In this document: positions 55,948-64,000 of the stretch, in pieces
Position numbering within the stretch: the first letter of the stretch is position 1
Layout of the letters: each line of letters opens with the position of its first letter
From: Deltaproteobacteria bacterium
GTDB lineage: Bacteria > Desulfobacterota > Desulfovibrionia > Desulfovibrionales > Desulfovibrionaceae
Length of the DNA stretch: 64,000 nt
Direction of reading: 5' to 3'
Assembly: GCA_031285295.1 (NCBI GenBank)
Contig: JAITWK010000022.1
Coordinates: 156,014-220,013, forward strand
The notes under the pieces: generated by a model
The model's database searches: none
The model's input: the letters and a program-made list of their open reading frames with translations, nothing else
What the model was told of the DNA's origin: nothing
Program-made: the position numbers and the translations under genes

Positions 55948-57171
55948 ATGAGCAATACCTTTGGAAGTCTCTTCCGCCTGACCACCTTTGGCGAATCGCA
56001 CGGCACGGCTGTTGGCGGAGTTGTGGATGGCTGCCCGGCCGGGCTTGAACTGAATTTGGATGCGCTGCAACACGAGCTGGATTTGCGCAGCGCGGCCAAA
56101 AGCGGCTTGGGCGTGAGCGGCAAACCGGAGCCGGGTGTTACAGGCAGATCTGAGCCGGGCGTTACCGGCAGTTCTGAGCCGGGCGTAACGCCCAGGCGCG
56201 AACCGGATCGGCTGCGCCTGCTCTCCGGCCTACTTGACGGACGCACCCTGGGTACGCCCATCGCTTTCAGCATCGAGAACCAGCAACAGAACCCCGGTGA
56301 TTACGAAGCCATAAAAAATATTTATCGCCCCGGCCATGCCGACTACGCCTGGGAAGCCAAGTACGGACTGCGTGACTGGCGGGGCGGCGGCCGCTCCTCC
56401 GGACGGGAAACCGCAGCCCGCGTGGCTGGCGGGGCCATTGCCCTGCAACTTCTGCAACACTTTGGCATTCGCCTGATGGTATATACTCTGGCTTTGGGCG
56501 GCATCAGAGCCGCCGCAAGCGACCTGGCGGATCAGCAAAGCTTGGAGCAGGCGGAAGCCAGACCATTCTTCGCCCCGGCGGATTCACTGATTGAACCCTG
56601 GCGCAAGCGCCTGGCGGAAACCGCCAAAAATGGCGACAGCCTCGGCGGCTTGGTGCGCCTAGAAGCGCACTGCCTGCCGCCCGGTCTGGGCGAACCGGTT
56701 TTCGATAAACTTGATGCGCGTATCGGCGCGGCCATGTTCGGCCTGGGCGCGGTCAAGGGAGTGGAAATCGGCGCGGGATTCGCGGCGGCGGATCTGTATG
56801 GTTCGCAAAGCAACGACGCCATGCTGCCGGGCCACCCAACAGGCAATCAGGCAAACGATCAATTCAGCGGCCAACCCAACAATACAGCGGCCGGGCTGCC
56901 GCATTTTGCTTCCAACAATTCCGGCGGCGTGCTTGGCGGCATTTCCAACGGACAGCCGCTGGTGGTTACAGTAGCTGTAAAGCCGATTCCCTCAATCAAA
57001 ATACCGCAACAAACTGTTGATAATCGTGGTCAGGCCGTACTGTTGAATCTGGAAGGACGTCACGATGTTTGCGCCATTCCCCGAATTAATCCGGCCCTGA
57101 AAGCCATGCTGGCCCTTACCCTGGCCGATTTTGTGCTGCTACAGCGAGCAAGCAGCGTCAACGTGCTCTGA
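55948..57171 (+). CDS. aroC: Chorismate synthase AroC, with an expanded loop
   Basis: AroC makes chorismate from EPSP with reduced FMN, the last step of the shikimate pathway. Family blocks are all present: LFRLTTFGESHGTAVGGVVDGCP at the N-terminus, YRPGHADYAWEAKYG, DWRGGGRSSGRETAARVAGG, and the C-terminal NNSGGVLGGISNGQPL and GRHDVCAIPR. Between residues about 50 and 82, where other AroC proteins have a short basic loop, this copy has three near-identical PGVTG repeats (PEPGVTGRS, EPGVTGSS, EPGVTPRRE). Another low-complexity insertion (TGNQANDQFSGQPNNTAAG) lies near residue 300. Both are on loops, so the enzyme is probably active. No clear ribosome site precedes the ATG. Confidence 0.93.
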   Translation: MSNTFGSLFRLTTFGESHGTAVGGVVDGCPAGLELNLDALQHELDLRSAAKSGLGVSGKPEPGVTGRSEPGVTGSSEPGVTPRREPDRLRLLSGLLDGRTLGTPIAFSIENQQQNPGDYEAIKNIYRPGHADYAWEAKYGLRDWRGGGRSSGRETAARVAGGAIALQLLQHFGIRLMVYTLALGGIRAAASDLADQQSLEQAEARPFFAPADSLIEPWRKRLAETAKNGDSLGGLVRLEAHCLPPGLGEPVFDKLDARIGAAMFGLGAVKGVEIGAGFAAADLYGSQSNDAMLPGHPTGNQANDQFSGQPNNTAAGLPHFASNNSGGVLGGISNGQPLVVTVAVKPIPSIKIPQQTVDNRGQAVLLNLEGRHDVCAIPRINPALKAMLALTLADFVLLQRASSVNVL

Positions 57172-57230
57172 TACAAAACGCGTCAGTGTGCTCTGGCAAA
57201 AGACGCGTCAGCGTGCTCTGGCAAAAGACG
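57156..57230 (+). repeat. 25-bp tandem repeat at the end of aroC
   Basis: Three units of 25 bp (57156-57180, 57181-57205, 57206-57230) follow each other without gap; units two and three differ at one base, and the first differs at a few more. The first unit contains the last aroC codons and stop, so the repeat grew out of the gene end. Confidence 0.9.
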
Positions 57231-57262
57231 CATAAGTGCACTATAATTTTTATGGAGTTGGC

Positions 57263-58969
57263 ATGCACTATATCATATCCGCTATAAAAGACGGCAAACG
57301 GCACAAACAATGTTTGCTGGCCGGAAAAACACCGCCTGAAGACACCTTTGCCATGCACCAGTTGCCGGTCCGGAACAAGCTTTCCGAAGTGCGGCTTTTC
57401 AACGCCTTCCTGAGCGATTTGCCGGACGATGCCACAGGCTGGCTGCTTTTTTGCCCGGACACTACCGTCTTTCAAAATTTGTCCGCCGACCTGCTTGAAA
57501 ACCTGGATACGGACTCCATTTATGGCATTTTCGGAGCCAGGTTGGCAAAAAACCTGCAAGAGAAAAAATTTTGTGAATATTGCGGGCAAATTCACGAGTT
57601 GCCGCAAGCCGGAAAACGCCCTCAGGATTTGCTGAGCGTGAAGCTGCGCGGCACAGAAGTGCGGGCCGGAACAGAAGTTGATGTTCTGGGGCGGCAATGT
57701 CTGCTGCTGCACAGTGATCTCTGCCGCCGGACCGGACTGAAATTTGATTCCGAATATGCCGAAGATTTCCATGTTGAGGATTTTTGCCTGCGTGCCGCAG
57801 CCGGGCATGGCGTAAAATCCAGGATCACCAGTCTGCCGCTAGCCTTTCAGGGCCAGGAACCTGCCCCCGATGCCAAAAAACTGGCCCGGCTGGGTCAGGA
57901 TTTTGCGAGATATCACGCCAAATACGCCGGGGGGACTCCTGCGAACATCGCCCCTGAAGCCTCAAAGGATGGAAACGGCCAGCGCGACCTGTCACCCTGG
58001 CCCGGCAAAGGCCGGGTCTGCACAGCCAGATTTGCGAACCTGCCAGTCATTATCAAAGCGTCCGGATTGCCGGGAAGCGCAGTGTTTACCCCGCTATTGC
58101 GGGAGGAAACCGCTCTGGAAGCTCCAGCGGACGCTTATCACTGGGCCATAGATAAAAGCATGGTAAACCTGCCGCCAGTAATCGCGCTACGCATGATGCG
58201 CCCGAAAAGCCGGATCCTGGATGTGGGCTGTGCTTTCGGCGATAATGGCCTGTTTTTTAAAAACGAACTTGAGGCAACGCTCTGGGGTATGGATTATTCG
58301 GCCAGCAGTCTGGAATATGCACGCCTGTTGAATATTTACGACGAGCTCACGCAGGTGGATCTGGAAAATATGTTTATGCCGGATTTCAGCCGTTACTACC
58401 ACTTCTTCAACCACATTTTCATCGGTGACGTGCTCGAGCATCTGCGCGAGCCCGGAACCACCCTGAGCATGTGCCGGGAATGGCTGGCTCCAGGCGGCAG
58501 CATTATAGTCTCCCTGCCCAACATTGCCCAGGCCTATGTCCAGAGTTCCCTGCTGGACGGGCGTTTTGACTACCTTTCAACCGGCACCCAGGATTATACG
58601 CATCTGCGATTTTTTGGCGGTGTGAATCAGGCGGCGCTTTATGCCAGACAGGGTCTGGAAATAAAACAGGCATCCGCCAGCTTTTACTGTCCAGGCTGGC
58701 ATGGAGCCTGGGGGCTGGCACCAGGCCTGCCCGTTCCGGTGTATGAATACCTGCTCGGCAATCTGCATTGTTTAGTCTTGCAGTATATCTGCCAACTGGA
58801 AAAATCGGATTTGGATTTTGAAGAGCTGGAAGCGCACAACCTCAAGCAAATTGAGCAGTCGGTGCACAACAACCCTGCTGGTCTGGCGCTGACAAGCATT
58901 AAATATCGAAAGCTGTTGAAATATCTTGAGGAAAAACAAGGGATAAAAATTAACCCACTCAAACTGTAA
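57263..58969 (+). CDS. Two-domain protein with C-terminal SAM methyltransferase
   Basis: A 568-residue protein. The N-terminal 190 residues resemble a glycosyltransferase-like fold (WLLFCPDTTVFQNLSADLLENL, IYGIFGARLAKNL) but lack a clear DxD motif. The C-terminal part (about 310-500) is a class I methyltransferase: ILDVGCAFGDNGLFF (SAM-binding motif I), then WGMDYSASSLEYARL, and GDVLEHLREPGTTL. Such fusions modify surface glycans such as O-antigen. The start at 57263 is chosen because GGAG stands eight bases before it. No polysaccharide genes are adjacent. Confidence 0.75.
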   Translation: MHYIISAIKDGKRHKQCLLAGKTPPEDTFAMHQLPVRNKLSEVRLFNAFLSDLPDDATGWLLFCPDTTVFQNLSADLLENLDTDSIYGIFGARLAKNLQEKKFCEYCGQIHELPQAGKRPQDLLSVKLRGTEVRAGTEVDVLGRQCLLLHSDLCRRTGLKFDSEYAEDFHVEDFCLRAAAGHGVKSRITSLPLAFQGQEPAPDAKKLARLGQDFARYHAKYAGGTPANIAPEASKDGNGQRDLSPWPGKGRVCTARFANLPVIIKASGLPGSAVFTPLLREETALEAPADAYHWAIDKSMVNLPPVIALRMMRPKSRILDVGCAFGDNGLFFKNELEATLWGMDYSASSLEYARLLNIYDELTQVDLENMFMPDFSRYYHFFNHIFIGDVLEHLREPGTTLSMCREWLAPGGSIIVSLPNIAQAYVQSSLLDGRFDYLSTGTQDYTHLRFFGGVNQAALYARQGLEIKQASASFYCPGWHGAWGLAPGLPVPVYEYLLGNLHCLVLQYICQLEKSDLDFEELEAHNLKQIEQSVHNNPAGLALTSIKYRKLLKYLEEKQGIKINPLKL

Positions 58970-59015
58970 GACGCGGCCCAAATATAGCCGTCGTATACGA
59001 ATGTTCAATCTCATG

Positions 59016-59070
59016 GGGCGTGTTATGACGAGCGATTTTTGTTACAAAAATCGCTCGTCATAACACGCCC
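59016..59070. terminator. Very long perfect hairpin between convergent genes
   Basis: Positions 59016-59041 and 59045-59070 are perfectly complementary over 26 bases around a 3-base loop (TTA). The right arm touches the gpsA stop. The words GACGAGCGATTTTTG resemble the type 2 arm of the dispersed repeat (CGAGCGCCTTTTTG). It may act as a terminator for both genes. Confidence 0.8.
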
Positions 59071-60056
59071 TACTCATCTTTCAGGGATCTGGTCATCAAA
59101 AGCTTCACCGCATCCATCGGGTTCAGTTCGCCGCGCAGGAGGGCGTTCACGGTCACGGCAATGGGCAAATCCACGCCCAGCTCATAACCCAGAGCCACGG
59201 CAGCCTCCGTGGTTTTCACCCCTTCCGCCACCATATGCATTTCAGCGGTGATGCGATCCAGAGCCTTGCCCTCGGCAAGGGCCAGACCTACCTGACGGTT
59301 GCGTGAAAGGTCACCGGTGCAGGTAAGTACCAGATCGCCCATGCCGGAAAGTCCCATAAAGGTAGTAGGATTGGCACCCAGGGCCGCACCCAGACGGCTC
59401 AGCTCGGCCAGGCCGCGCGTAATCAAAGCCGCTCTGGCGTTATATCCAAAGCCAAGCCCATCGCTCACCCCGGCGGCAATAGCGATGACGTTTTTAATCG
59501 ATCCGCCTATTTCCACGCCCAGCACGTCAACACTGGAATAAACCCGGAAATTTTCGCCAGAAAAAACGTCGCGCAACTCTTCGCCCAAAGCTTTTTCCGC
59601 GCAACCCAGGACCACAGCCGTGGGCATGCCCTGCGCAACTTCCCTGGCAAAAGAAGGACCGGAAATAATGGCGTAACGCACTTGCGGCAATTCTTCACGC
59701 ACCACGCCGGACATGGTTTTATGGCTGCTCAGTTCCAACCCCTTGCTGGCGCAGACCACCGGCATACCCGGCCAAAAACGATCGGCGTTGATCCGCAGCG
59801 CTTCGCGCATACCCTGACAGGGAATGGTCAGCAGGCAAAGTTCGGCTTCACAAAAAGCTTCGGCGTAATCAAGGGTGGCTTTCAAATTTTTATGCAGAGG
59901 CACGCCGGGCAAATAACGGCTGTTGGTTTTTTGGGCGTTGATTTCCCGCACCGAATCCGCTTCGCGCGAGTAAACCACCACCTGATGTCCCTTGCCGGAA
60001 AGCATGCTGGAAAGGGCCGTGCCCCAGCTTCCGCCACCCAATACTGCTATTTTCAT
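59070..60056 (-). CDS. gpsA: Glycerol-3-phosphate dehydrogenase [NAD(P)+]
   Basis: GpsA makes sn-glycerol-3-phosphate from DHAP for phospholipid synthesis. The 328-residue protein has the N-terminal Rossmann motif AVLGGGSWGTALS, then ISGPSFAREVAQGMPTAVVL, EIGGSIKNVIAIAAGVSDGLGFGYNARAALITRGLAE (catalytic Lys) and GLSGMGDLVLTCTGDLSRNRQVG. All are typical. AAGGACAAATATT precedes the ATG. Confidence 0.95.
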   Translation of the reverse strand: MKIAVLGGGSWGTALSSMLSGKGHQVVVYSREADSVREINAQKTNSRYLPGVPLHKNLKATLDYAEAFCEAELCLLTIPCQGMREALRINADRFWPGMPVVCASKGLELSSHKTMSGVVREELPQVRYAIISGPSFAREVAQGMPTAVVLGCAEKALGEELRDVFSGENFRVYSSVDVLGVEIGGSIKNVIAIAAGVSDGLGFGYNARAALITRGLAELSRLGAALGANPTTFMGLSGMGDLVLTCTGDLSRNRQVGLALAEGKALDRITAEMHMVAEGVKTTEAAVALGYELGVDLPIAVTVNALLRGELNPMDAVKLLMTRSLKDE

Positions 60057-60160
60057 AATATTTGTCCTTTATTGCTTTGGTTGCCAAGGCCGCCGCCACC
60101 ATGTATGATCAACAACTGCTAACAACAATCCGATCCCGATAATAGAATGATGGAGCCTGA

Positions 60161-60655
60161 ATGACAATGCCTTCAAAATACGACGATTTCACCGCCAATG
60201 AACGCGCAATACTACGCATTGTACAAAAAAACCTTCCCGACAGCCTTACGCCGTATGCCGATATCGCCAATGAAGTCGGCGTTGATGAAAGCTGCGTGCT
60301 TGAACTTTTGCAACGCTTGAAGGAAAACGGCTCCATCCGCCGCTTCGGGGCCAGCATCAAACATCAGCGAGCCGGGTTCAGTCACAACGCCATGATCGCC
60401 TGGGTAGCCAAAGACGAAGCCGAGGCCGAGGCCGCAGGCAACATCGCAGCCACGCATCCGCTCATTTCGCATTGCTACTACCGCCCCAGCGATGCGCCGG
60501 ATTGGTCTTATAACATGTATACTATGGCTCATGGAAGACATAAAGATGAATATCTTGAGGTAATCGACTTCATTCTTAAAAATACCACCCTCAAGGAATA
60601 CGCGGTATTGCACAGTCTGAAGGAATTGAAAAAAATTTCCATGACCTATTTTTAA
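60161..60655 (+). CDS. ahbB: Siroheme decarboxylase subunit AhbB-like
   Basis: A 164-residue protein with an Lrp/AsnC-like N-terminal helix-turn-helix ([36 protein letters not shown]) and a ferredoxin-like C-terminal half with [28 protein letters not shown] and [12 protein letters not shown]. This is the AhbA/AhbB/NirDL fold that decarboxylates siroheme to 12,18-didecarboxysiroheme in the alternative heme pathway of sulfate reducers and archaea. The C-terminal pattern fits AhbB better than AhbA. The partner ahbA is not in the window. It precedes hemL, giving a tetrapyrrole cluster. Confidence 0.82.
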   Translation: MTMPSKYDDFTANERAILRIVQKNLPDSLTPYADIANEVGVDESCVLELLQRLKENGSIRRFGASIKHQRAGFSHNAMIAWVAKDEAEAEAAGNIAATHPLISHCYYRPSDAPDWSYNMYTMAHGRHKDEYLEVIDFILKNTTLKEYAVLHSLKELKKISMTYF

Positions 60656-60713
60656 TCTGATTAACTATTTCAAAATCCATAAATATCACATCATAACGCT
60701 TAACGAGGACGCC

Positions 60714-61985
60714 ATGGAAAAACGCTCGACCGAACTTTTTGCCGAAGCCATCAAATACATCCCCGGTGGGGTCAACAGCCCGGTACGCGCCTGCGCCTCG
60801 GTGGACAGCACACCGCTTTTCATCGACCATGCCAAGGGCAGCAAAATTACCAGCGTGGACGGCGTGGAATACATAGATTTTGTTGAATCCTGGGGCCCCA
60901 TGCTTTTAGGCCACGCGCACCCGGAAGTGACCGAGGCAATAATCGCGGCGGTCAAACGCGGTGCCAGCTTTGGCGCACCCTGCCCCGATGAAATCACCCT
61001 GGCCAAAAAAGTATGCGCTGCCCTGCCCTCAGTGGAGATGGTACGTATGGTAAGTTCCGGCACCGAGGCCACCATGAGTGCCCTGCGCCTGGCCCGTGGC
61101 TTTACTGGCCGTAAAAAAATGATCAAGTTCGATGGCGGCTATCACGGGCATGGCGACGCCTTCCTGGCCAGCGCCGGTTCCGGCGTAGCCACCTTTTCCA
61201 TCCCCGGCACCCCAGGCGTGCCGGACGCCGTAGTCAGTGAAACCCTGATCGCGCCCTACAACGATTTGCAGGCGGTGGAAGACCACTTCAAGCGTTACCC
61301 GGACGACATCGCGGCCCTATTTGTGGAACCCTGCGGCGGCAACATGGGCCTGATTCTGCCTGAACCCGGCTTTTTGCAGGGACTGCGCGATCTTTGCAGC
61401 AAATACGGCGCTCTGCTGGTTTTTGATGAAGTCATTACCGGCTTCCGCGTCTCCTATAACGGAGCCCAGGGACATTTCGGCATCAAGCCGGATCTCACCA
61501 CTCTGGGCAAAATCATCGGCGGCGGGATGCCGGTGGGAGCCTTTGGCGGACGGCGCGAAATCATGGAAAAGCTTGCGCCGGTCGGCCCGGTCTATCAGGC
61601 CGGAACGCTTTCTGGCAACCCGGTGGCTATGGCTTCCGGTATTGCCACCCTTAATATTCTGGAAAAATCCGACTACGCCGCTCTGGCCGCCCGTGTGGAA
61701 AAATTCTGCGCGTCGCTGGAAACCATCTTCGCCAAAAAAGGCATTCCGGTCTGTATCAACCGCATCGCCAGCATGTTCACCATTTTCCTTACCGGCGAAA
61801 AGGTTCGCAACTTTGCCTCAGCCAAAACCTCAAATGCGGCGCTTACCTCCAAGCTGTTCAAGGGCCTGCGCGAACGCGGCGTGAATGTCGCGCCCTCCGG
61901 CTTTGAAGTGGCCATGGTCTCCTTCGCGCATACCGATGAAGACTTCGCCCGGACTTTGGCTGCTTTTGACGATATTAAGCTTTAG
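60714..61985 (+). CDS. hemL: Glutamate-1-semialdehyde 2,1-aminomutase
   Basis: HemL makes 5-aminolevulinate from glutamate-1-semialdehyde, feeding all tetrapyrroles. The 423-residue PLP enzyme has [13 protein letters not shown] at the N-terminus, [32 protein letters not shown] and the Schiff-base Lys266 in [23 protein letters not shown] precedes the ATG. It is followed at once (TAG-ATG) by cbiG. Confidence 0.95.
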   Translation: MEKRSTELFAEAIKYIPGGVNSPVRACASVDSTPLFIDHAKGSKITSVDGVEYIDFVESWGPMLLGHAHPEVTEAIIAAVKRGASFGAPCPDEITLAKKVCAALPSVEMVRMVSSGTEATMSALRLARGFTGRKKMIKFDGGYHGHGDAFLASAGSGVATFSIPGTPGVPDAVVSETLIAPYNDLQAVEDHFKRYPDDIAALFVEPCGGNMGLILPEPGFLQGLRDLCSKYGALLVFDEVITGFRVSYNGAQGHFGIKPDLTTLGKIIGGGMPVGAFGGRREIMEKLAPVGPVYQAGTLSGNPVAMASGIATLNILEKSDYAALAARVEKFCASLETIFAKKGIPVCINRIASMFTIFLTGEKVRNFASAKTSNAALTSKLFKGLRERGVNVAPSGFEVAMVSFAHTDEDFARTLAAFDDIKL

Positions 61986-63140
61986 ATGGATTTCAACTTT
62001 CAGGATTCTTTCGCTATTTATGCACTGACCGGCCAGGGTGCAGCCCTGGCCGGTCAGATTATGACAGCGCTGCAAACCTCAGGAAACAGCCAGGGGCAAA
62101 TATTTTTGTCCGCCTCGGCCTTCAACGCCCAAATGCCTGGCCAGCCTTCAGGGCAGGCCAAGACCAGCCAAACCGCTCAAAGTTTCGATCGTCTGGCCGA
62201 TTGCCTGGCTGGCAATTTTCGCGCTTTCTCCTGCCATATTCTCATCTGCGCCAGCGGAATCGCCGTGCGCAGCCTGGCTCCGCTGCTAACCTCCAAGCAA
62301 AGCGACCCGGCAGTACTGCTTCTGGATCAGCGAGGGAGCTTTGTAATCAGTCTGCTTTCCGGCCACCTGGGGCGGGCCAATCCGCTGGCAACAAAAATAG
62401 CCGATCTGATCGGCGGTACGCCGGTCATAACCACCGCCACCGATACCGAAGGGCTGCCCGCCATCGATAGTCTGGCCGCCCAGCACAATCTGCGCATCGT
62501 AAATCCGGCAGCGGTCCGCAGCGTCAGTGCGTCCCTGCTGCGCGGTGAACGCCCTATGCTGTACGATCCGCATAATCTGCTGGACCTGCAACACAGCAAG
62601 GCCGATGAATACTTTCAATTTATCCATGATCTTGAAGAATTAAATTCAGACTTATTGAGTCAAAATTTACAAATCCCCATTGTCCTGGTGAATACACGCG
62701 CTCCGCTCGACCCGCTCGGTTACCCCGAAACCGACACAGCCCACAACATTCTGCTGCTGGAAAGCCGCGAGGTCTGGCTTGGACTAGGCTGTAAACGCGG
62801 CACAGATTTCGCAAAACTCGAAGCCTTTGCGCTCTCGATTTTGGAGGAACATAAAATGGCGCCAGACGCTTTGGCTGGCCTGGCCAGCCTGGATTTGAAG
62901 CAGGACGAACCCGCCCTGCTGCAACTGGCCGCCCGCTGGCGCTTGCCCATACGCTTTTTCAGCGCGGCAGAATTGGATGAGGTGTCGGTGCCGCACCCCT
63001 CGGAACGGGTCCGGCAAGCTGTCGGCAGCGGCAGCGTAAGCGAAGCAGCCGCGCTCCTGGCCGCTGGGTCACTTCATCTATTGATGCCAAAACGCAAAAA
63101 GGACGGCATCACTGCCGCCCTTGCAAAAACCAATCCCTAA
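61986..63140 (+). CDS. cbiG: Cobalt-precorrin-5A hydrolase CbiG
   Basis: CbiG opens the lactone of cobalt-precorrin-5A and releases acetaldehyde in anaerobic cobalamin synthesis. The 384-residue protein has the N-terminal GQGAALAGQIM, the central block RAFSCHILICASGIAVRSLAPLL, DQRGSFVISLLSGHLGRANPLATKIADLIGGTPVITTATDTEGLPAID, and the C-terminal GLGCKRGTDFAKLEAF with SERVRQAVGSGSVSEAAALLAAG. The ATG follows the hemL stop without gap, so the pair is one operon. It supports cobalt as the cargo of cbiMQO. Confidence 0.92.
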   Translation: MDFNFQDSFAIYALTGQGAALAGQIMTALQTSGNSQGQIFLSASAFNAQMPGQPSGQAKTSQTAQSFDRLADCLAGNFRAFSCHILICASGIAVRSLAPLLTSKQSDPAVLLLDQRGSFVISLLSGHLGRANPLATKIADLIGGTPVITTATDTEGLPAIDSLAAQHNLRIVNPAAVRSVSASLLRGERPMLYDPHNLLDLQHSKADEYFQFIHDLEELNSDLLSQNLQIPIVLVNTRAPLDPLGYPETDTAHNILLLESREVWLGLGCKRGTDFAKLEAFALSILEEHKMAPDALAGLASLDLKQDEPALLQLAARWRLPIRFFSAAELDEVSVPHPSERVRQAVGSGSVSEAAALLAAGSLHLLMPKRKKDGITAALAKTNP

Positions 63141-63226
63141 AAAGACCAGATCTAAATTAGTGTATTCTTACCATATGGGTGGCAGCAAAAAAAACGGCTA
63201 CCACAGATACTGGATAGAAGCACAAG

Positions 63227-63700
63227 CTAGGCACATTCGTGCCTGGCTGCCATCTCAGCCTGACGGCAGCTCTCACAAACACCAAAAAACTCAACCCTGG
63301 CACAAAGCACGGTAAAATCCGGAACATACATATTTTTCGGCAGTTCAGGCGTTGGCACTTCAAGAGTCACATCCGCCACCCGGCCGCAATGCATACACCG
63401 CACATGCTGATGATCATTAACATTCCCGTCAAAGCGCTTCTGAAAACCGGCGTACTCCAGACAGAGAATCTCATTGTTATCTGTCAGGAGATCCAGATTC
63501 CGATAGACAGTTCCAAGGCTTATACGCGGCAATTTACGCCTTACCATGGCATAGATTTCATCAGCAGTAGGGTGGCTTGTAACCGAGCGCAGTTCAGCCA
63601 TGATAAGCGCACGCTGCCTGGTCATCCGGCTTACCTGACGGCTAGCCTGTTGATTGACCTGAGGCTGCTCGCTGTTATTTTCCAATCCCGCATCAAGCAT
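63227..63700 (-). CDS. Fur-family regulator, PerR-like
   Basis: A 157-residue regulator with an N-terminal winged helix (RQRALIMAELRSVTSHPTADEIYAMVRRKLPRISLGTVYRNLDLLTDNNE) and a dimer domain with HQHVRCMHCGRVADV and FFGVCESCRQ, the two zinc-binding CxxC pairs of the family. The residue pattern fits PerR better than Fur. The ATG at 63698-63700 is chosen because GGAGG stands five bases before it; an upstream ATG overlaps that site. It would control peroxide or iron genes; a near-palindrome upstream may be its own operator. Confidence 0.87.
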   Translation of the reverse strand: MLDAGLENNSEQPQVNQQASRQVSRMTRQRALIMAELRSVTSHPTADEIYAMVRRKLPRISLGTVYRNLDLLTDNNEILCLEYAGFQKRFDGNVNDHQHVRCMHCGRVADVTLEVPTPELPKNMYVPDFTVLCARVEFFGVCESCRQAEMAARHECA

Positions 63701-63729
63701 GGGAACCTCCATAATAATGCTTATACACT

Positions 63730-63742
63730 AGTAAGAATTACT
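63730..63742. promoter_or_regulatory. Possible autoregulatory operator
   Basis: AGTAA and TTACT (AGTAAGAATTACT) form a small inverted repeat 30 bases before the regulator ATG, in an AT-rich stretch like Fur or PerR boxes. The remainder up to 64000 has no gene; a TTGACA near 63986 may be the start of a promoter running out of the window. Confidence 0.35.
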
Positions 63743-64000
63743 CTCAACAGTAAAAAACTGCAAGACAATATATAAAAACGCGACTACAAAACTCGTTCTC
63801 TAACTAGGATATTGACGAATTTTCATTATAATTTCAGATAATTTTAATCCTGTTATAAAAAAAGAGTTGACTTTTTTAGTTAAAAGTTTAGTTTCCCACT
63901 TCGCGCTGACGAACTGGACCGGCAAAACGCCAACTCACTCCGAAGCGTAAGTTGAAAGAAAGTTTAAAGAAGTTAGAAAAAAGATTTGACAATCGCACTG

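Noticed and set aside
57156..57230. CRISPR-like array
   Set aside because: The 25-bp units are contiguous without spacers, so this is a tandem repeat; no CRISPR pattern occurs elsewhere in the window.
63986..64000. Start of an rRNA or tRNA operon promoter at the right edge
   Set aside because: A TTGACA is visible, but the sequence ends before a -10 box, so nothing can be claimed.

Overview
The window is a chromosomal segment of a Gram-negative anaerobe, most probably a member of the Desulfovibrionaceae or a close relative. This rests on gene content, not on a database match: a single-chain pyruvate:ferredoxin oxidoreductase (nifJ type), a siroheme decarboxylase gene (ahbB type) directly before hemL and cbiG, an ECF cobalt/nickel transporter, the order glmU - zapA - 6S RNA - rny, a short glycine-poor RRM protein, and ORF6N and YgjP-type proteins. 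Base composition is moderately GC-rich in the core genes. AT-rich patches lie at about 0.9-1.4 kb, 6.0-7.8 kb, 31.5-32.7 kb and 42.5-42.7 kb, where accessory genes sit. There are about 56 protein genes, one 6S RNA, two decayed genes, no tRNA or rRNA and no CRISPR array.

Layout. 0-8 kb: the end of a LysE/ArgO exporter, an orphan MqsA-type antitoxin, a lipoprotein, an ORF6N protein, purE, a second lipoprotein, threonine aldolase, an MFS carrier and an AT-rich ATPase/DUF4276 pair that may be a defence module. 8-16 kb: MgtC-like and CYTH proteins, a tandem PII-like protein coupled to a DUF1538 membrane protein, then a UbiD/UbiX decarboxylase locus with a frameshifted 2-hydroxycarboxylate transporter. 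16-30 kb: htpX, nadK, a radical SAM protein, darP, cbiLMQO, glgB, glgA, a Nudix hydrolase and a GT39-like membrane transferase. 30-41 kb: a MATE carrier, two toxin-antitoxin pairs, an RluA-family pseudouridine synthase, glmU-zapA-6S RNA-rny, a YgjP-like peptidase and a VKOR/thioredoxin-like fusion. 41-51 kb: the mdtJI polyamine exporter, an AraC regulator, and a D-proline reductase locus (prdA, a small conserved gene, selenoprotein prdB, prdF racemase), followed by a TSUP permease and a BrnQ-type carrier. 51-64 kb: an FMN reductase, an RRM protein, PFOR, aroC with an expanded loop, a glycan methyltransferase, gpsA, ahbB-hemL-cbiG and a PerR/Fur regulator.

The most coherent system is the proline locus. 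PrdF would racemise L-proline to D-proline. PrdA (pyruvoyl) and PrdB (selenocysteine, UGA at 46515-46517 with a hairpin directly after it) would reduce D-proline to 5-aminovalerate. The two carriers may bring in amino acids. An AraC gene upstream and a pair of TTGTCCG direct repeats 21 bp apart suggest local control.

The most unusual structural finding is a dispersed repeat family of about 125-150 bp. Five full copies and several partial ones lie between genes. Each full copy is a nested palindrome around an invariant AAGAGTACACT core, and the outer arms often end exactly at a stop codon. A second theme is that many proteins here carry in-frame tandem duplications of short segments.
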